Source: Ruminococcus sp. AM22-13 (GTDB lineage: Bacteria; Bacillota; Clostridia; Lachnospirales; Lachnospiraceae). Taken from it: DNA of 64,000 nt. A program made the translations under genes and the position numbers. Below, one piece after another: positions 17,424-29,513 of the stretch; positions within the stretch are counted from its first letter, which is position 1; the number at the start of each line of letters is the position of its first letter. Below the pieces are notes generated by a model. That model ran no database searches, was not told where the DNA came from, and saw only the letters and a list, made by a program, of their open reading frames with translations. The DNA lies in assembly GCF_003471165.1 (NCBI RefSeq), contig NZ_QRIL01000011.1, positions 50,049 through 114,048 on the forward strand, written 5' to 3'.

Positions 17424-20400
17424 TTATTCGTTATCTTCTGTATCATCAGCATCTTCCACATCATCAGCTTCATCTGCATCAAATTCTTCAATATCGAATT
17501 CTTCCTCTTCCGGAAGTTCTTCATCCATTGTGATCATCTCATCGTCTTTGATCTCTTCATCCTGAAGTTCCTCTGCTGTTTCTTCAACAGGAGCTTCTGG
17601 CTCAGGCATTGTACTGTTCAGTCTTACATCTCTGTAACGCTTCATACCAGTACCAGCCGGGATCAGTTTACCGATGATTACGTTCTCTTTCAGACCGATC
17701 AACGGGTCAACTTTGCCCTTGATAGCAGCCTCTGTCAGAACCTTAGTTGTTTCCTGGAAGGAAGCGGCTGACAGGAAGGAGTTTGTAGCAAGAGATGCCT
17801 TGGTGATACCAAGCATAACCTGTTTTCCATCTGCAGGCTGTTTGCCTTCTTTTTCCATCTGTTCGTTAACATCCTCATATTCAAGGAAGTCAACCAGTGT
17901 TCCAGGAAGGAATTCTGTATCTCCGTTATCTTCGATACGGATCTTCTTCAGCATCTGACGAACAATAACTTCGATATGCTTATCACTGATCTCAACACCC
18001 TGGAGACGATATACACGCTGTACTTCACGGATCATGTAATCCTGAACTGCACGTACACCCTTGATTCTCAGGATATCATGCGGATTTACGCTACCTTCTG
18101 TAAGCTCATCACCGGCTTCAAGAATCTGTCCGTCTGTGATCTTGATACGGGATCCGTAAGGAATAAGGTAAGTCTTGGATTCACCTGTTTCCTGATCTGT
18201 AACGATAACTTCACGTTTCTTCTTAGTGTCATTGATAACAGCAACACCAGGAATCTCTGTGATGATGGCAAGACCTTTCGGCTTTCTTGCCTCGAAAAGC
18301 TCCTCGACACGAGGAAGACCCTGTGTGATATCTCCACCGGCAACACCACCACTATGGAATGTACGCATGGTAAGCTGTGTACCAGGCTCACCGATAGACT
18401 GTGCTGCGATGATACCAACAGATTCACCAACCTGAACAGCTTCACCTGTTGCAAGGTTCGCACCGTAACATTTCGCACAGATACCAACTTTACATTTACA
18501 TGTAAGAATTGTACGGATCTTAACTCTCTCGATAGATCCGCCAGTCTGGTTGTCCACGCCTTCTTTCATGATACGGGCTGCACGTTTTGGTGTGATCATA
18601 TGGTTAGCTTTAACGATAACTTCGCCATCTTTATTCTTAATTGTCTCACAGGAGAAACGACCTGTGATACGCTCCTGAAGTCCTTCGATCTCTTCTTTAC
18701 CGTCTGTAAAGGATTCTACATACATACCTGAGATCTCATCTCTGTTCTCACAGCAGTCTGTCTCACGTACGATCAGATCCTGAGAAACGTCAACCATACG
18801 TCTTGTCAGGTAACCTGAATCGGCTGTACGAAGAGCGGTATCGGACATACCTTTTCGAGCTCCATGCGCAGACATGAAGTATTCCAGTACGTCAAGACCT
18901 TCACGGAAGTTTGACTTGATAGGCAGCTCGATTGTGTGACCGGTTGTATCGGCCATCAGTCCTCGCATACCTGCAAGCTGTTTGATCTGTTTATCGGAAC
19001 CACGGGCACCGGAGTCAGCCATCATAAAGATGTTGTTGTATTTATCAAGTCCGGACAACAGAGCATGTGTCAGCTCATCGTCAGTCTTCTTCCATGTATC
19101 AACAACTTCTTTGTAACGCTCTTCTTCAGTGATAAGACCACGTTTGTAGTTCTTTGTGATAAGGTCTACAGTATCCTGGGCCTGTTTGATCATTTCCGGT
19201 TTCTGAGGCGGAACGGTCATATCGGCGATGGCAACAGTCATGGCTGCACGTGTGGAATATTTATAACCTGTAGCTTTGATTGCATCAAGAACCTCAGCAG
19301 TCTTTGTAGCACCGTGAGTATTGATAACTTTTTCAAGAATCTGTTTCAGCTGTTTCTTAGCTACCAGGAAGTCAACCTCAAGAAGAAGTTCATTTCCTGG
19401 AATACTTCTGTCTACGAAACCAAGATCCTGAGGAAGGATTTCGTTGAACAGGAAACGTCCAAGTGTAGATTCTACTGTACCGGTCAGAACAGTTCCGTCC
19501 GGCATTGTCTTGCTGCAGCGAACGTGAATTCTGGACTGCAGTGTGATTACTTTATTTTCATAAGCAAGGATTGCTTCGTTTACACTCTTGAAATATTTGC
19601 CTTCACCCTTGTTTCCAGGTCTTTCCTGTGTCAGATAGTAGATACCAAGTACCATATCCTGTGAAGGAACGGCTACAGGACCACCATCAGAAGGTTTCAG
19701 CAGGTTGTTCGGTGATAACAGAAGGAAACGGCACTCTGCCTGTGCTTCCTGTGAAAGCGGAAGATGTACGGCCATCTGGTCACCATCGAAGTCAGCGTTG
19801 AACGCAGTACAAACCAGCGGATGCAGTTTGATTGCTTTACCTTCTACAAGGATCGGTTCGAATGCCTGGATACCAAGACGGTGCAGTGTAGGTGCACGGT
19901 TCAGCATAACCGGGTGTTCTTTGATTACATCTTCCAGAACATCCCATACAGCCGGCTCCAGCTTCTCAACCATTTTCTTAGCGTTCTTAATATTGTGTGC
20001 AGTTCCGTTTGCAACAAGCTCTTTCATAACGAATGGTTTGAACAGCTCAATTGCCATTTCTTTCGGAAGACCACACTGGTAAATCTTAAGTTCCGGTCCT
20101 ACGACGATAACGGAACGTCCGGAATAGTCAACTCGTTTACCAAGAAGGTTCTGACGGAAACGTCCGGATTTACCTTTCAGCATATCAGAAAGAGATTTCA
20201 GGGCTCTGTTTCCAGGACCTGTTACAGGACGTCCACGACGACCATTGTCTATCAGGGCATCAACTGCTTCCTGAAGCATACGTTTCTCGTTACGAACAAT
20301 GATATCCGGTGCACCTAACTCCAGAAGTCTCTTCAGACGGTTGTTACGATTGATGATTCTTCTGTAAAGGTCATTTAAGTCAGATGTTGCGAAACGTCCA

Positions 20401-21164
20401 CCATCCAGCTGAACCATCGGACGAAGGTCTGGCGGGATTACAGGGATAACAGTCATGATCATCCACTCAGGACGGTTTCCTGACTCACGGAAAGATTCTA
20501 CAACTTCGAGACGTTTGATGATTCTCGCACGTTTCTGTCCGGTAGCATCTTTTAATTCTTTCTTAAGTTCTGCGGAATCTTTCTCAAGATCGATTGCTTC
20601 GAGAAGCTCTTTGATAGATTCTGCACCCATACCTACGCGGAAATTATATCCGTAAGCCTCGCGGGCATCCTGATATTCTCTCTCTGTAAGTACCTGTTTG
20701 TACTGGAGTCCGGAATCTGCCGGATCCAGTACGATATAGTTTGCAAAGTAAAGAACTTTCTCCAGAGTTCTCGGAGAAATGTCAAGGATCAGACCCATAC
20801 GGGACGGAATTCCTTTAAAATACCAGATGTGGGATACCGGAGCAGCCAGCTCGATATGTCCCATACGCTCTCTACGTACAGAAGATTTGGTAACTTCTAC
20901 ACCACATCTGTCGCAGACAACGCCTTTATAGCGAATCTTTTTGTACTTTCCACAGTGGCACTCCCAGTCCTTGCTCGGTCCAAAGATTCTCTCACAGAAA
21001 AGTCCGTCTTTCTCCGGTTTCAAGGTACGGTAGTTGATGGTCTCAGGTTTTAAAACCTCGCCTCTTGACCACTCTCTGATTTTCTCAGGGGACGCCAGTC
21101 CGATTTTGATGGCATCGAAAGTCATTGGCTGATATGTTTCATTGGCGTTAGTTGTTTCTGCCAT
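17424..21164 (-). CDS. rpoC: RNA polymerase beta' subunit
   Basis: 1246 residues, normal for Firmicutes RpoC. It contains the N-terminal zinc ribbon ([20 protein letters not shown]), the catalytic Mg site [12 protein letters not shown], the trigger-loop region [20 protein letters not shown] and the second zinc site ([13 protein letters not shown]). The C-terminus ends in a long Asp/Glu-rich tail of about 50 residues. It follows rpoB by 17 bases. AAAGGGG lies 8-9 bases before the ATG. Confidence 0.99.
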   Translation of the reverse strand: MAETTNANETYQPMTFDAIKIGLASPEKIREWSRGEVLKPETINYRTLKPEKDGLFCERIFGPSKDWECHCGKYKKIRYKGVVCDRCGVEVTKSSVRRERMGHIELAAPVSHIWYFKGIPSRMGLILDISPRTLEKVLYFANYIVLDPADSGLQYKQVLTEREYQDAREAYGYNFRVGMGAESIKELLEAIDLEKDSAELKKELKDATGQKRARIIKRLEVVESFRESGNRPEWMIMTVIPVIPPDLRPMVQLDGGRFATSDLNDLYRRIINRNNRLKRLLELGAPDIIVRNEKRMLQEAVDALIDNGRRGRPVTGPGNRALKSLSDMLKGKSGRFRQNLLGKRVDYSGRSVIVVGPELKIYQCGLPKEMAIELFKPFVMKELVANGTAHNIKNAKKMVEKLEPAVWDVLEDVIKEHPVMLNRAPTLHRLGIQAFEPILVEGKAIKLHPLVCTAFNADFDGDQMAVHLPLSQEAQAECRFLLLSPNNLLKPSDGGPVAVPSQDMVLGIYYLTQERPGNKGEGKYFKSVNEAILAYENKVITLQSRIHVRCSKTMPDGTVLTGTVESTLGRFLFNEILPQDLGFVDRSIPGNELLLEVDFLVAKKQLKQILEKVINTHGATKTAEVLDAIKATGYKYSTRAAMTVAIADMTVPPQKPEMIKQAQDTVDLITKNYKRGLITEEERYKEVVDTWKKTDDELTHALLSGLDKYNNIFMMADSGARGSDKQIKQLAGMRGLMADTTGHTIELPIKSNFREGLDVLEYFMSAHGARKGMSDTALRTADSGYLTRRMVDVSQDLIVRETDCCENRDEISGMYVESFTDGKEEIEGLQERITGRFSCETIKNKDGEVIVKANHMITPKRAARIMKEGVDNQTGGSIERVKIRTILTCKCKVGICAKCYGANLATGEAVQVGESVGIIAAQSIGEPGTQLTMRTFHSGGVAGGDITQGLPRVEELFEARKPKGLAIITEIPGVAVINDTKKKREVIVTDQETGESKTYLIPYGSRIKITDGQILEAGDELTEGSVNPHDILRIKGVRAVQDYMIREVQRVYRLQGVEISDKHIEVIVRQMLKKIRIEDNGDTEFLPGTLVDFLEYEDVNEQMEKEGKQPADGKQVMLGITKASLATNSFLSAASFQETTKVLTEAAIKGKVDPLIGLKENVIIGKLIPAGTGMKRYRDVRLNSTMPEPEAPVEETAEELQDEEIKDDEMITMDEELPEEEEFDIEEFDADEADDVEDADDTEDNE

Positions 21165-21181
21165 GTATTCTTTCCCCTTTC

Positions 21182-24100
21182 TTACTCTTCGTCATTGTCT
21201 TCAAGAACTTCATCCAGTTCATTGAAGTCGTCTTCCTCATCTTCGTCCTCTTCAACGTCAACGAGTTCTTCTCCGTCAAACTCCTGCTTTGTATAGCCGT
21301 GTTTGCCGTAGTCTTCTTCTCTGTCGTGATGTCTTCTTGAATCTCCCTCGATGACAGAACGAAGGTCTGTGTCACCGTAGTCTACAGATTCGAGAAGATG
21401 TACTTCTGTATTGTCATCCTTGAGTACCTTCACGTCCAGACCAAGAGACTGAAGCTCTTTTAAGAGAACCTTGAAGGATTCCGGAATACCCGGCTCAGGA
21501 ATATTGTCACCTTTGATGATTGCTTCGTATGTCTTAACACGGCCAACAACATCATCGGACTTAACTGTCAGGATCTCCTGCAGTGTGTAAGATGCACCGT
21601 AAGCTTCCAGTGCCCAAACCTCCATCTCACCGAAACGCTGTCCACCGAACTGAGCTTTACCACCCAGAGGCTGCTGTGTTACCAGAGAGTAAGGACCTGT
21701 AGAACGTGCATGGATCTTATCGTCTACCAGGTGATGCAGTTTCAGATAGTGCATGTGACCGATTGTTACAGGGCTGTCGAAATATTCGCCTGTACGTCCG
21801 TCACGAAGACGCACTTTACCATCTCTGGAGATCGGAACGCCTTTCCACAGTGCTCTGTGGGCTTTATTCTCATCCAGATACTGCATTACATCCGGTGCTA
21901 AAATATCTTTATATTTCTCACGGAACTCTTCGAAATCTTCTGTGTTTACATAGTCATTTGCAAGTTCCAGTGTATCCTGGATATCATGCTCATTGGCACC
22001 CTGGAAAATAGGTGTGGCAACATTAAATCCAAGTGCTTTCGCAGCAAGGCTTAAGTGAATCTCCAGGACCTGTCCGATATTCATTCGGGAAGGCACACCC
22101 AGAGGGTTCAGCACGATATCAAGAGGACGTCCGTTCGGAAGGAATGGCATATCTTCTACAGGAAGTACACGGGAAACAACACCCTTGTTACCGTGACGTC
22201 CGGCCATCTTATCACCAACGGAAATCTTTCTCTTCTGTGCGATATAGATACGTACGGACTGGTTTACACCAGGGGACATCTCATCGCCATTCTCTCTTGT
22301 AAATACCTTGGCATCTACGACAATACCGTATTCACCATGAGGTACTTTCAGAGAAGTATCACGTACTTCACGTGCTTTCTCACCGAAGATCGCACGGAGA
22401 AGTCTCTCTTCTGCAGTAAGCTCTGTCTCTCCCTTAGGAGTAACCTTACCAACAAGGATATCACCGGCACGAACTTCTGCACCGATACGGATGATACCAC
22501 GTTCATCAAGATCCTTCAGTGCGTCATCGCCGACACCAGGAACATCACGTGTGATCTCTTCCGGTCCGAGTTTGGTATCACGGGCTTCTGCCTCATATTC
22601 TTCAATATGAACAGATGTATAAACATCGTCCATAACAAGTCTTTCGCTAAGAAGTACAGCATCCTCGTAGTTGTAGCCTTCCCATGTCATAAATCCGATC
22701 AGCGGGTTCTTACCAAGAGCAAGCTCTCCGTTTGCTGTGGAAGGACCATCTGCGATAACCTGTCCGGCCTCTACGTGTTCACCCTGGAATACGATTGGCT
22801 TCTGGTTGTAGCAGTTACTCTGGTTACTTCTTAAGTATTTAGTCAGATGATAATCATCTTTTGTACCATCATCGTTCTTGATGCTGATATCTGTAGATGT
22901 GGAACGAAGTACAGTACCGGATTTCTTTGCAACTACGCAGACGCCGGAGTCAACTGCTGTCTTCACTTCCATACCTGTACCAACTACAGGAGCTTCCGTT
23001 GTCAGAAGCGGTACGGCCTGACGCTGCATGTTTGATCCCATCAGCGCACGGTTAGCATCGTCGTTCTGCAGGAACGGAATCAGAGCAGTAGCAACGGAGA
23101 ATACCATACGAGGAGATACGTCCATGTAATCGAACATATGACGCTCATACTCCTGAGTCTCTTCGCGGAAACGACCGGATACATTCTTATGAACGAAATG
23201 TCCTTCTTCGTCCAGAGGCTCGTTGGCCTGTGCTACATGGTAATTATCCTCTTCATCAGCGGTCATATATACAACCTCATCTGTTACACGAGGATTCTTA
23301 GGATCTGTTTTGTCGATCTTACGGTAAGGTGCCTCGATAAATCCGTACTGATTGATTCTTGCATAAGATGCAAGGGAGTTGATCAGACCGATGTTAGGAC
23401 CTTCAGGGGTCTCAACAGGGCACATTCTTCCGTAATGGGAGTAATGGACATCTCGAACCTCGAATCCGGCTCTGTCTCGTGACAGACCGCCAGGTCCCAG
23501 GGCGGAAAGACGTCTCTTATGGGTCAGCTCACCAAGAGGATTGTTCTGATCCATGAACTGTGACAGCTGGGAAGAACCGAAGAACTCTTTCACTGCTGCA
23601 GTTACAGGTTTGATATTGATTAAGGACTGCGGAGAAATATTGTCCGTATCCTGTGTTGTCATTCTCTCACGAACCACACGTTCCAGTCTGGAAAGACCGA
23701 TTCTGTACTGGTTCTGAAGCAGCTCACCTACCGCACGGATACGACGGTTTCCAAGGTGGTCGATATCATCGGCATTGCCAAGGCCATATTCCAGATGCAT
23801 ATTGTAGTTGATAGAAGCAAAGATGTCTTCTTTTGTGATATGCTTCGGAATCAGATCGTGGATATCTCTGTGGATCGCTGCGATTCTGTCTTCTAATGTG
23901 TCATTTTCTTCCAGAATATTCTCGAGAACAGGGTAGTATACTGATTCTGTAACACCGATGCTCTTCGGATCTTCGATCTCCGGAAGGTAGTGGCGGATAT
24001 CCACCATTAAGTTGGAAAGAACCTTGATTCTGCGTTCTTCCTCGCCAAGGATCCATACATATGGAACGGCGCTGTTCTGGATGGTATTTGCCATTTCTTT

Positions 24101-25045
24101 TGTTACAACAGCTCCCTCTTCTGCCAGGATCTCGCCTGTAGAAGCATCAACAACATCCTCAGCCAGTTTATGACCAACGATTCTCTTGTTGAAGTGGAGT
24201 TTCTTGTTGAATTTATAACGTCCAACCTTCGCAAGGTCATATCTTCTCGGATCAAAGAACATTGCGTTGATAAGGCTCTCTGCGCTGTCAACAGCAAGCG
24301 GCTCACCCGGGCGGATTTTCTTGTATAATTCAAGAAGACCTTCCTGATAGTTAGTGGATGTATCTTTTGTAAAACTTGCAAGGATCTTTGGCTCTTCGCC
24401 GAAAAGATCAATGATCTCTGCATTGCTTCCTACGCCAAGTGCACGGATCAGAACAGTAATCGGAACCTTTCTTGTTCTATCAACACGTACGTAGAAAACA
24501 TCATTAGAGTCTGTCTCATATTCCAGCCATGCACCTCTGTTCGGGATTACAGTACTGGAGAACAGTCTCTTACCAAGTTTATCATGCGCGATTGCGTAAT
24601 AGATTCCAGGGGAACGTACTAACTGGCTGACAATTACACGCTCTGCACCATTGATGACAAAGGTACCTGTAACTGTCATGATAGGTAAATCTCCCATGAA
24701 AATCTCGTGTTCGTTGATTTCCTCTGTTTCTTTGTTAATCAGTCTCACTCGAACCTTCAAAGGTGCGGCGTAAGTTGCATCACGTTCTTTACACTGTTCG
24801 ATATTATATTTTGCATCTTTCTCGTCAAATGTAAAGTCGATGAATTCCAGGCTGAGCTTTCCGGCGTAATCCGCGATCGGAGAAATATCATCAAAGACTT
24901 CCTTCAGTCCTTCATCAAGAAACCATTTATAAGAATCTCTCTGGACTTCGATCAGGTTTGGCATTTCCAGGACTTCTTCTTGTCTCTGGTAGCTCATACG
25001 CATGCTTTTTCCAGTTTTTACAGAACGAATTCTGTTTTTTTCCAT
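21182..25045 (-). CDS. rpoB: RNA polymerase beta subunit
   Basis: 1287 residues. The rifampicin-binding region reads [20 protein letters not shown] then [10 protein letters not shown], which looks wild-type. Other marks are [20 protein letters not shown] and an acidic C-terminal tail rich in Glu/Asp. It forms the catalytic core with RpoC. It has its own consensus promoter because a beta-helix gene separates it from rplL. Confidence 0.99.
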   Translation of the reverse strand: MEKNRIRSVKTGKSMRMSYQRQEEVLEMPNLIEVQRDSYKWFLDEGLKEVFDDISPIADYAGKLSLEFIDFTFDEKDAKYNIEQCKERDATYAAPLKVRVRLINKETEEINEHEIFMGDLPIMTVTGTFVINGAERVIVSQLVRSPGIYYAIAHDKLGKRLFSSTVIPNRGAWLEYETDSNDVFYVRVDRTRKVPITVLIRALGVGSNAEIIDLFGEEPKILASFTKDTSTNYQEGLLELYKKIRPGEPLAVDSAESLINAMFFDPRRYDLAKVGRYKFNKKLHFNKRIVGHKLAEDVVDASTGEILAEEGAVVTKEMANTIQNSAVPYVWILGEEERRIKVLSNLMVDIRHYLPEIEDPKSIGVTESVYYPVLENILEENDTLEDRIAAIHRDIHDLIPKHITKEDIFASINYNMHLEYGLGNADDIDHLGNRRIRAVGELLQNQYRIGLSRLERVVRERMTTQDTDNISPQSLINIKPVTAAVKEFFGSSQLSQFMDQNNPLGELTHKRRLSALGPGGLSRDRAGFEVRDVHYSHYGRMCPVETPEGPNIGLINSLASYARINQYGFIEAPYRKIDKTDPKNPRVTDEVVYMTADEEDNYHVAQANEPLDEEGHFVHKNVSGRFREETQEYERHMFDYMDVSPRMVFSVATALIPFLQNDDANRALMGSNMQRQAVPLLTTEAPVVGTGMEVKTAVDSGVCVVAKKSGTVLRSTSTDISIKNDDGTKDDYHLTKYLRSNQSNCYNQKPIVFQGEHVEAGQVIADGPSTANGELALGKNPLIGFMTWEGYNYEDAVLLSERLVMDDVYTSVHIEEYEAEARDTKLGPEEITRDVPGVGDDALKDLDERGIIRIGAEVRAGDILVGKVTPKGETELTAEERLLRAIFGEKAREVRDTSLKVPHGEYGIVVDAKVFTRENGDEMSPGVNQSVRIYIAQKRKISVGDKMAGRHGNKGVVSRVLPVEDMPFLPNGRPLDIVLNPLGVPSRMNIGQVLEIHLSLAAKALGFNVATPIFQGANEHDIQDTLELANDYVNTEDFEEFREKYKDILAPDVMQYLDENKAHRALWKGVPISRDGKVRLRDGRTGEYFDSPVTIGHMHYLKLHHLVDDKIHARSTGPYSLVTQQPLGGKAQFGGQRFGEMEVWALEAYGASYTLQEILTVKSDDVVGRVKTYEAIIKGDNIPEPGIPESFKVLLKELQSLGLDVKVLKDDNTEVHLLESVDYGDTDLRSVIEGDSRRHHDREEDYGKHGYTKQEFDGEELVDVEEDEDEEDDFNELDEVLEDNDEE

Positions 25046-25142
25046 TGACGTTTCACCCCTGTTTTTTCTTTAAATTTATTATAACTTGACCCTTTTTGCC
25101 AAAAGACATAAAGGCACATCTTGCCATAATATAGCATTCTTC

Positions 25143-25171
25143 ACTATAGCACAGCAAGTTGCGCCTGTCAA
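25143..25171 (-). promoter_or_regulatory. Sigma-A promoter of rpoB
   Basis: Minus strand: TTGACA, 17-base spacer, TATAGT, about 100 bases upstream of rpoB and inside the spacer after the beta-helix gene. It makes rpoBC independent of rplJL transcription. A T-rich stretch immediately upstream could act as an UP-like element. Confidence 0.85.
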
Positions 25172-25293
25172 TCACTTTTTTTGATTTTTTTATACTTTTT
25201 TAAAAATTGGATTACTGTTTTTTCTCTATATAAAAATCTGCGATTCTTTATCAATAACGTCTTTGTTATTATTGTTCACAGTGTACATAATAA

Positions 25294-27393
25294 CTATTCC
25301 TCAGAAATTTTGCTGTTCTTTGTGCGGATATTGTCGGAATGACCATTTTCATTGAATTCATTATCCTTATTGCTGTTAATGCGGGAGTTGATGAATTCGG
25401 CCGCATAGTCCTTATTGCTGTCAAATGTGTTTCCATCCACAGAAATCCCTTTTGAATCTGTAATGCACAAACCTGATTTGCTATTTGATCCACATATATT
25501 CCCCTGAATTCTGGAATTATCGCTTTCTGCATTGATTTCGATCCCATTGCTGCCATTTCTGGAAGAAAAATTATCCGTTATATCCGCTGACGGACATCCC
25601 TGTAAAAGTATTCCTTTTCCTTTATTTTTATAAGTATAGTTTCCATTAACAATACTATTTTCTGTATATTTAATAAGAATACCGTTTCTAAGATTTGAAC
25701 TTACCCTGTTTCTCTCAATCCGGCCTCCTGCTGCAAATCGCAGCGCACAGATTCCATCTTTTGAAAATCCGGATATGGTATTTCTATAAACCAGGCAGAT
25801 TTTCTTTGCTGCCTCTGTTCCATTTATATAGATTCCATAATCGTTTCCACCAGACATATCATTATATAAAATCCGGATATTGCTGCCTTTCGCAACTCTG
25901 ATTCCCGTATTGCTGTACATCTGATTTTGTGAAAGCCTTATTGTGTTTCCCCGGCATATACAATCCTCGGCCCAGGTAAGCTTAATTCCATCCCCATATC
26001 CACTGATCATATTGTTTTTGGCAGTAACGCCCCGGACAATATATCTCCCTGCCGGAACACCATTTGCCGCCGAGCTTGCAGTGTTTTCCAGATCATCATC
26101 TTCAGACGGTTTATTCTCTCCGGCTGACCCCTGAGATATTTCCCCGGTGATCCAGATACCATATCCATCCCACTGCTTATTATCTATCAGGGCCGGATCC
26201 GCAATTGCGATCTGGTTATTCTCGATCAGAATATTCTCCGCATACTGGTTTCCGGCCGCTGAAAGTTCCTGACCTTCCAGAGTGTGCGAATTTCTGGTAT
26301 AAACGGAACGCACATAGATTCCGCCACCAACATTACTCATGACGTTTCCGGTTATCACCGTATCCTGATAATTCAGACACCAGATTGCTCTCTTTCTCAG
26401 ATTAGCAAACTGATTGTCACAGATCGTAATGTTCTTATATGGTCTGTCAAACACCATACTGTGACTGCCGATTCCTGCAAATACATCCTCAAAAGTGTTA
26501 TCCTTTATCACGATATTCTCACAGACACTTCCATCATATGGAAGATATCCTGGAAAAATCTTCGGCATACAGGCATCCAGCTGAATACATTCCTGACCGC
26601 CGCCTTCATAATCTTTCCAGTAGCCTCTGAATGCACATCCTGTGATTTCTGCATCCTTTACGCCCGCAAGCTCCAGAAAATGGGATTTGAGATTGTTAAG
26701 AAATGTAGCATTCTTTATTGTGACATTTGTAGCATGTCCTATTCTGAAACCTACAAAACCACCAGATTCTTCTTTGTTTTCCACCGATTCATAGTTTGCA
26801 TCCCAGATACCGCCATCGATTGTTATATTGCGATATCCTTCATACCCGCCTTCTGATGTCTGACTGTCTCCCAGACGAAGTAAAATCTCTTTTCTCGGTG
26901 AAGTTTTCTTTATCGTGGCACCTTCTGCGTACAGATAAATGTTACTGTACATATGAAGGGTTCCTGTAAGTATGTAGTTCCCCGGCGGAATAATCACTTT
27001 GCATGGTTTTTCATCGGTTGCACGGTCTCTTGCCTGAGCCAGCAATGTATTTAATTTTACAGTGATGTCTTCTCCATCCTGCACATTCAGCACAAGCTCC
27101 TGCATCTCTTTCTGAGTCTGATCGTCATCTCCCGCGGAAAAACTCTCCGTATTTCCGTCATCAAAGCCATCCACTTCAGATTCATTTTCTGTAAATTCAT
27201 TCGCAGGATTCTCTGCTGATTGCACATCCGCGTCGGAAACATCTTCAAAAGATCCGTCACTTTCAGATGCGTCTTCAAATAACTGCTCTTCCTCTTGCTG
27301 GGCAGCCTGTACATTTACACCTGCGTATGGGGTCAGACAAAGCTGCGCCGCCATAATAATGCCAAATATCCCTGCTGCTGTCCTGTTCATCAT
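25294..27393 (-). CDS. Secreted right-handed beta-helix repeat protein
   Basis: 699 residues. Signal peptide (about 1-31, ending NVQAAQ), a highly acidic Asp/Glu/Ser region (32-95), then a parallel beta-helix: repeated short NxI/GNxI units such as ITGNVMSNVGGGIYVR, NILIENNQI and GILIKYTENSIVNGNYTY. This is the pectate-lyase/right-handed beta-helix fold, often polysaccharide lyases or epimerases, but the catalytic residues cannot be assigned by eye. No cell-wall anchor seen. It lies between rplL and rpoB, behind the rplJL terminator, a rare place for such a gene. GGAGGG lies 9 bases before ATG 27393. Confidence 0.85.
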   Translation of the reverse strand: MMNRTAAGIFGIIMAAQLCLTPYAGVNVQAAQQEEEQLFEDASESDGSFEDVSDADVQSAENPANEFTENESEVDGFDDGNTESFSAGDDDQTQKEMQELVLNVQDGEDITVKLNTLLAQARDRATDEKPCKVIIPPGNYILTGTLHMYSNIYLYAEGATIKKTSPRKEILLRLGDSQTSEGGYEGYRNITIDGGIWDANYESVENKEESGGFVGFRIGHATNVTIKNATFLNNLKSHFLELAGVKDAEITGCAFRGYWKDYEGGGQECIQLDACMPKIFPGYLPYDGSVCENIVIKDNTFEDVFAGIGSHSMVFDRPYKNITICDNQFANLRKRAIWCLNYQDTVITGNVMSNVGGGIYVRSVYTRNSHTLEGQELSAAGNQYAENILIENNQIAIADPALIDNKQWDGYGIWITGEISQGSAGENKPSEDDDLENTASSAANGVPAGRYIVRGVTAKNNMISGYGDGIKLTWAEDCICRGNTIRLSQNQMYSNTGIRVAKGSNIRILYNDMSGGNDYGIYINGTEAAKKICLVYRNTISGFSKDGICALRFAAGGRIERNRVSSNLRNGILIKYTENSIVNGNYTYKNKGKGILLQGCPSADITDNFSSRNGSNGIEINAESDNSRIQGNICGSNSKSGLCITDSKGISVDGNTFDSNKDYAAEFINSRINSNKDNEFNENGHSDNIRTKNSKISEE

Positions 27394-27416
27394 AGTCTGT
27401 AACCCTCCGGCTCTGT

Positions 27417-27450
27417 AAAAAAAGCAGGAACACCACTGGCATTCCTGCTT
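27417..27450 (-). terminator. Terminator after rplL
   Basis: Minus strand: AAGCAGGAA, 11-base loop, TTCCTGCTT, then TTTTT. It lies 30 bases after the rplL stop codon and isolates rplJL from the beta-helix gene. Confidence 0.85.
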
Positions 27451-27480
27451 GTAAATCTTCTATATATAATAGGAAGATAA

Positions 27481-27855
27481 TTATTTAAGGTTAACCTTAG
27501 CACCTTCAGCTTCAAGTTTTGTCTTGATGTCTTCAGCTTCAGCTTTGGATGCGCCTTCTTTAACAACCTTCGGAGCACCGTCAACCATTTCTTTAGCTTC
27601 TTTAAGACCTAAGCCAGTTACTTCACGAACAACTTTGATAACTTTAACTTTGTTTGGTCCAACTTCTGCAAGTTCTACGTCGAACTCATCTTTTTCTTCA
27701 GCTGCTTCTCCAGCTGCTCCAGCTGCTGCTACTACAACACCTGCTGCTGCGGATACACCAAATTCTTCTTCACAAGCTTTTACTAAGTCGTTTAATTCTA
27801 ATACAGATAATTCTTTGATTGCTGCAATAAATTCTTCTGTTGTTAATTTTGCCAT
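27481..27855 (-). CDS. rplL: 50S ribosomal protein L7/L12
   Basis: 124 residues. N-terminal dimerisation domain, Ala/Gly-rich hinge ([20 protein letters not shown]) and C-terminal factor-binding domain with [16 protein letters not shown]. Four or six copies form the stalk that recruits EF-Tu and EF-G. It follows rplJ by 67 bases. Confidence 0.98.
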   Translation of the reverse strand: MAKLTTEEFIAAIKELSVLELNDLVKACEEEFGVSAAAGVVVAAAGAAGEAAEEKDEFDVELAEVGPNKVKVIKVVREVTGLGLKEAKEMVDGAPKVVKEGASKAEAEDIKTKLEAEGAKVNLK

Positions 27856-27922
27856 TTTAAATTCCCTCCATATAATATTATTTTAGATTCGTTCTTTTTG
27901 TGCCCTTGGGCATTAATGAAAA

Positions 27923-28426
27923 TTATTCAGCTGCTGCTTCAGAGCCGTTTTTCTCAGCGATCTGATTAAGCACACGAGCGAAGTTTGTAATCGGAGACTG
28001 GATGCTTCCAAGCAGTTTGCCAAGAAGTTCTTCTCTGGACGGGATTCCAGCCAGTGCCTGAATACCTGCCTGATCGTTGTAGTTTCCTTCAACGACACCT
28101 GCGATTAACTCTAAAGCCGGGTTCTTCTTTGCGAATTTATCAAGAATTCTTGCCGGAGCAGTTGCGTCTGTAGCAGAGATTGCCAGAGCGTTTGTTCCAT
28201 GTAAGTGCTGGATAAGTTCTTCGCACTGAGTACCTTCGAATGCACGATGCATCATTGTGTTTTTGTATACTTTGTATACAACACCAGCTTCTCTTAATTC
28301 CTTACGTAAAGCAGTATCCTGTTCAACTGTAAGACCGCTGTAGTTAACGAGTACTACAGATTCTGCATCTTTCACGTTGTTGATAATTTCTTCTACGATC
28401 GGTTGTTTAAGTTCTACTTTTGCCAT
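27923..28426 (-). CDS. rplJ: 50S ribosomal protein L10
   Basis: 167 residues from ATG 28426 (MAKVELKQ), with AAGGAGG upstream; an upstream in-frame GTG lies inside the Shine-Dalgarno and is rejected. L10 anchors the L7/L12 stalk to 23S rRNA. Features include VVLVNYSGLTVEQ, the ELREAGVVYKVYKNT segment and the C-terminal helix that carries L12 dimers. Expression is controlled by the L10 leader upstream. Confidence 0.98.
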   Translation of the reverse strand: MAKVELKQPIVEEIINNVKDAESVVLVNYSGLTVEQDTALRKELREAGVVYKVYKNTMMHRAFEGTQCEELIQHLHGTNALAISATDATAPARILDKFAKKNPALELIAGVVEGNYNDQAGIQALAGIPSREELLGKLLGSIQSPITNFARVLNQIAEKNGSEAAAE

Positions 28427-28475
28427 GAAATGGTACACCTCCTTATAGATTTTGTATACCGCTGCAAATGAGTAA

Positions 28476-28505
28476 AGAAAAAGCCTTACTGCATGACAGT
28501 AAGGC
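28476..28505 (-). terminator. Attenuator hairpin in the rplJ leader
   Basis: Minus strand: GCCTTACTG, short loop, CAGTAAGGC, then TTTTTCTTT, 50 bases before rplJ. Placed right after the L10-binding structure, it suggests control by premature termination as in other Firmicutes. Confidence 0.8.
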
Positions 28506-28600
28506 GTGCGTAATCTTCCATAAACATAAAGAATACTTAGTCCTCGGTAGGCGTTTATAACTTATGCCTTACGGCACCTACTGTCTTCGGCAGCGTTCTG
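28506..28600 (-). ncRNA. L10 leader (autoregulatory 5' UTR of rplJL)
   Basis: The untranslated leader contains the characteristic segments CGCTGCCGAAGACAGTAGGT and CGCCTACCGAGGACTAAG on the minus strand, which form the L10(L12)4-binding kink-turn structure of class Firmicutes L10 leaders. Excess L10-L12 complex binds it and lowers expression. Confidence 0.85.
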
Positions 28601-28604
28601 GCAT

Positions 28605-28633
28605 AGAATAGCACATTGACTTTATATTGTCAA
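28605..28633 (-). promoter_or_regulatory. Sigma-A promoter of rplJL
   Basis: Minus strand: TTGACA, 17-base spacer, TATTCT, immediately upstream of the L10 leader and just after the upp stop codon. Confidence 0.85.
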
Positions 28634-28652
28634 GAGTGATTTTTAATATTTT

Positions 28653-29282
28653 TTATTTTGTTCCGAAAATTCTGTCTCCGGCATCGCCGAGTCCCGGGCA
28701 AATATAAGCGTGGTCATTTAATTCACGATCAAGATGTCCGCAGTAAATCTGCACATCCGAATGTGCTTCGTGGAGACGTTTGAGTCCTTCTGGTGCTGCG
28801 ATGATACACATGAATTTGATGTTTTTGCCACCCTGTTTTTTGACAAAATCGATAGCTGCTTCTGCGGAACCGCCGGTTGCAAGCATTGGGTCTACGATAA
28901 CTGCAATTCGTTCATCAATGGATTCCGGAAGTTTACAGTAATATTCGTGCGGTTCGTGTGTTACAGGGTCGCGATAAAGTCCTACATGACCGACTTTTGC
29001 AGATGGAACGAGAGTCAGGATGCTGTTGACCATTCCAAGACCTGCACGCAGGACCGGTACAATTGCCAGTTTCTTTCCGGCGATCATTGGTGTCATACAG
29101 GTTTCGATCGGAGTTTCCACTTCTACGTCTTCTACAGGAAGATCTCTTAAAGCTTCGTAACCCATGAGGATTCCAATTTCCTCTACCAGTTTACGGAATT
29201 CATTTGTTCCTGTGTTTTTATTTCTCAGCATGGAGATCTTGTGCTGGATCAATGGGTGATCCATGATATAAACATTTTCCAT
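28653..29282 (-). CDS. upp: Uracil phosphoribosyltransferase
   Basis: 209 residues, normal length. Converts uracil and PRPP to UMP in pyrimidine salvage. Visible motifs: [22 protein letters not shown], the PRPP loop [13 protein letters not shown] and the uracil-binding [16 protein letters not shown]-terminus. GAGAGGA precedes the ATG. A TATAAT box at 29327-29332 (minus) with a poor -35 may be its promoter. Confidence 0.97.
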   Translation of the reverse strand: MENVYIMDHPLIQHKISMLRNKNTGTNEFRKLVEEIGILMGYEALRDLPVEDVEVETPIETCMTPMIAGKKLAIVPVLRAGLGMVNSILTLVPSAKVGHVGLYRDPVTHEPHEYYCKLPESIDERIAVIVDPMLATGGSAEAAIDFVKKQGGKNIKFMCIIAAPEGLKRLHEAHSDVQIYCGHLDRELNDHAYICPGLGDAGDRIFGTK

Positions 29283-29365
29283 TATCTTTTTCCTCTCTTA
29301 GTTATACATTGTAACTGTTTTCCCCTATTATAATGCCTGATGGCATTTTATAAAAGGAATATTTT

Positions 29366-29504
29366 GTTACTGTTCACTCCGTTCTCAGTAACACGCTTCG
29401 CGATGCACAGAATTTATGCTAATCGCATAAACTCGCGCGATATGTCTCGGGATTTTGGCATTTTCATGCCAAAACACCTCGCGGGATAGTGGCGTGTGAA
29501 CAGT
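29366..29504. repeat. Repeat family 1, full-length copy B
   Basis: 139 bases starting GTTACTGTTCACTCCG and ending GTGTGAACAGTAAT. Terminal inverted repeats and internal blocks match copy A at 17138; the variable inner hairpin here is TTTTGGCAT / ATGCCAAAA. It lies between upp and the DUF6472 gene. Confidence 0.8.
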
Positions 29505-29513
29505 AATAATATT

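Noticed and set aside
17976..20318. Several plus-strand ORFs of 180-250 codons inside rpoC
   Set aside because: All antisense to rpoC, no domain or plausible start context.
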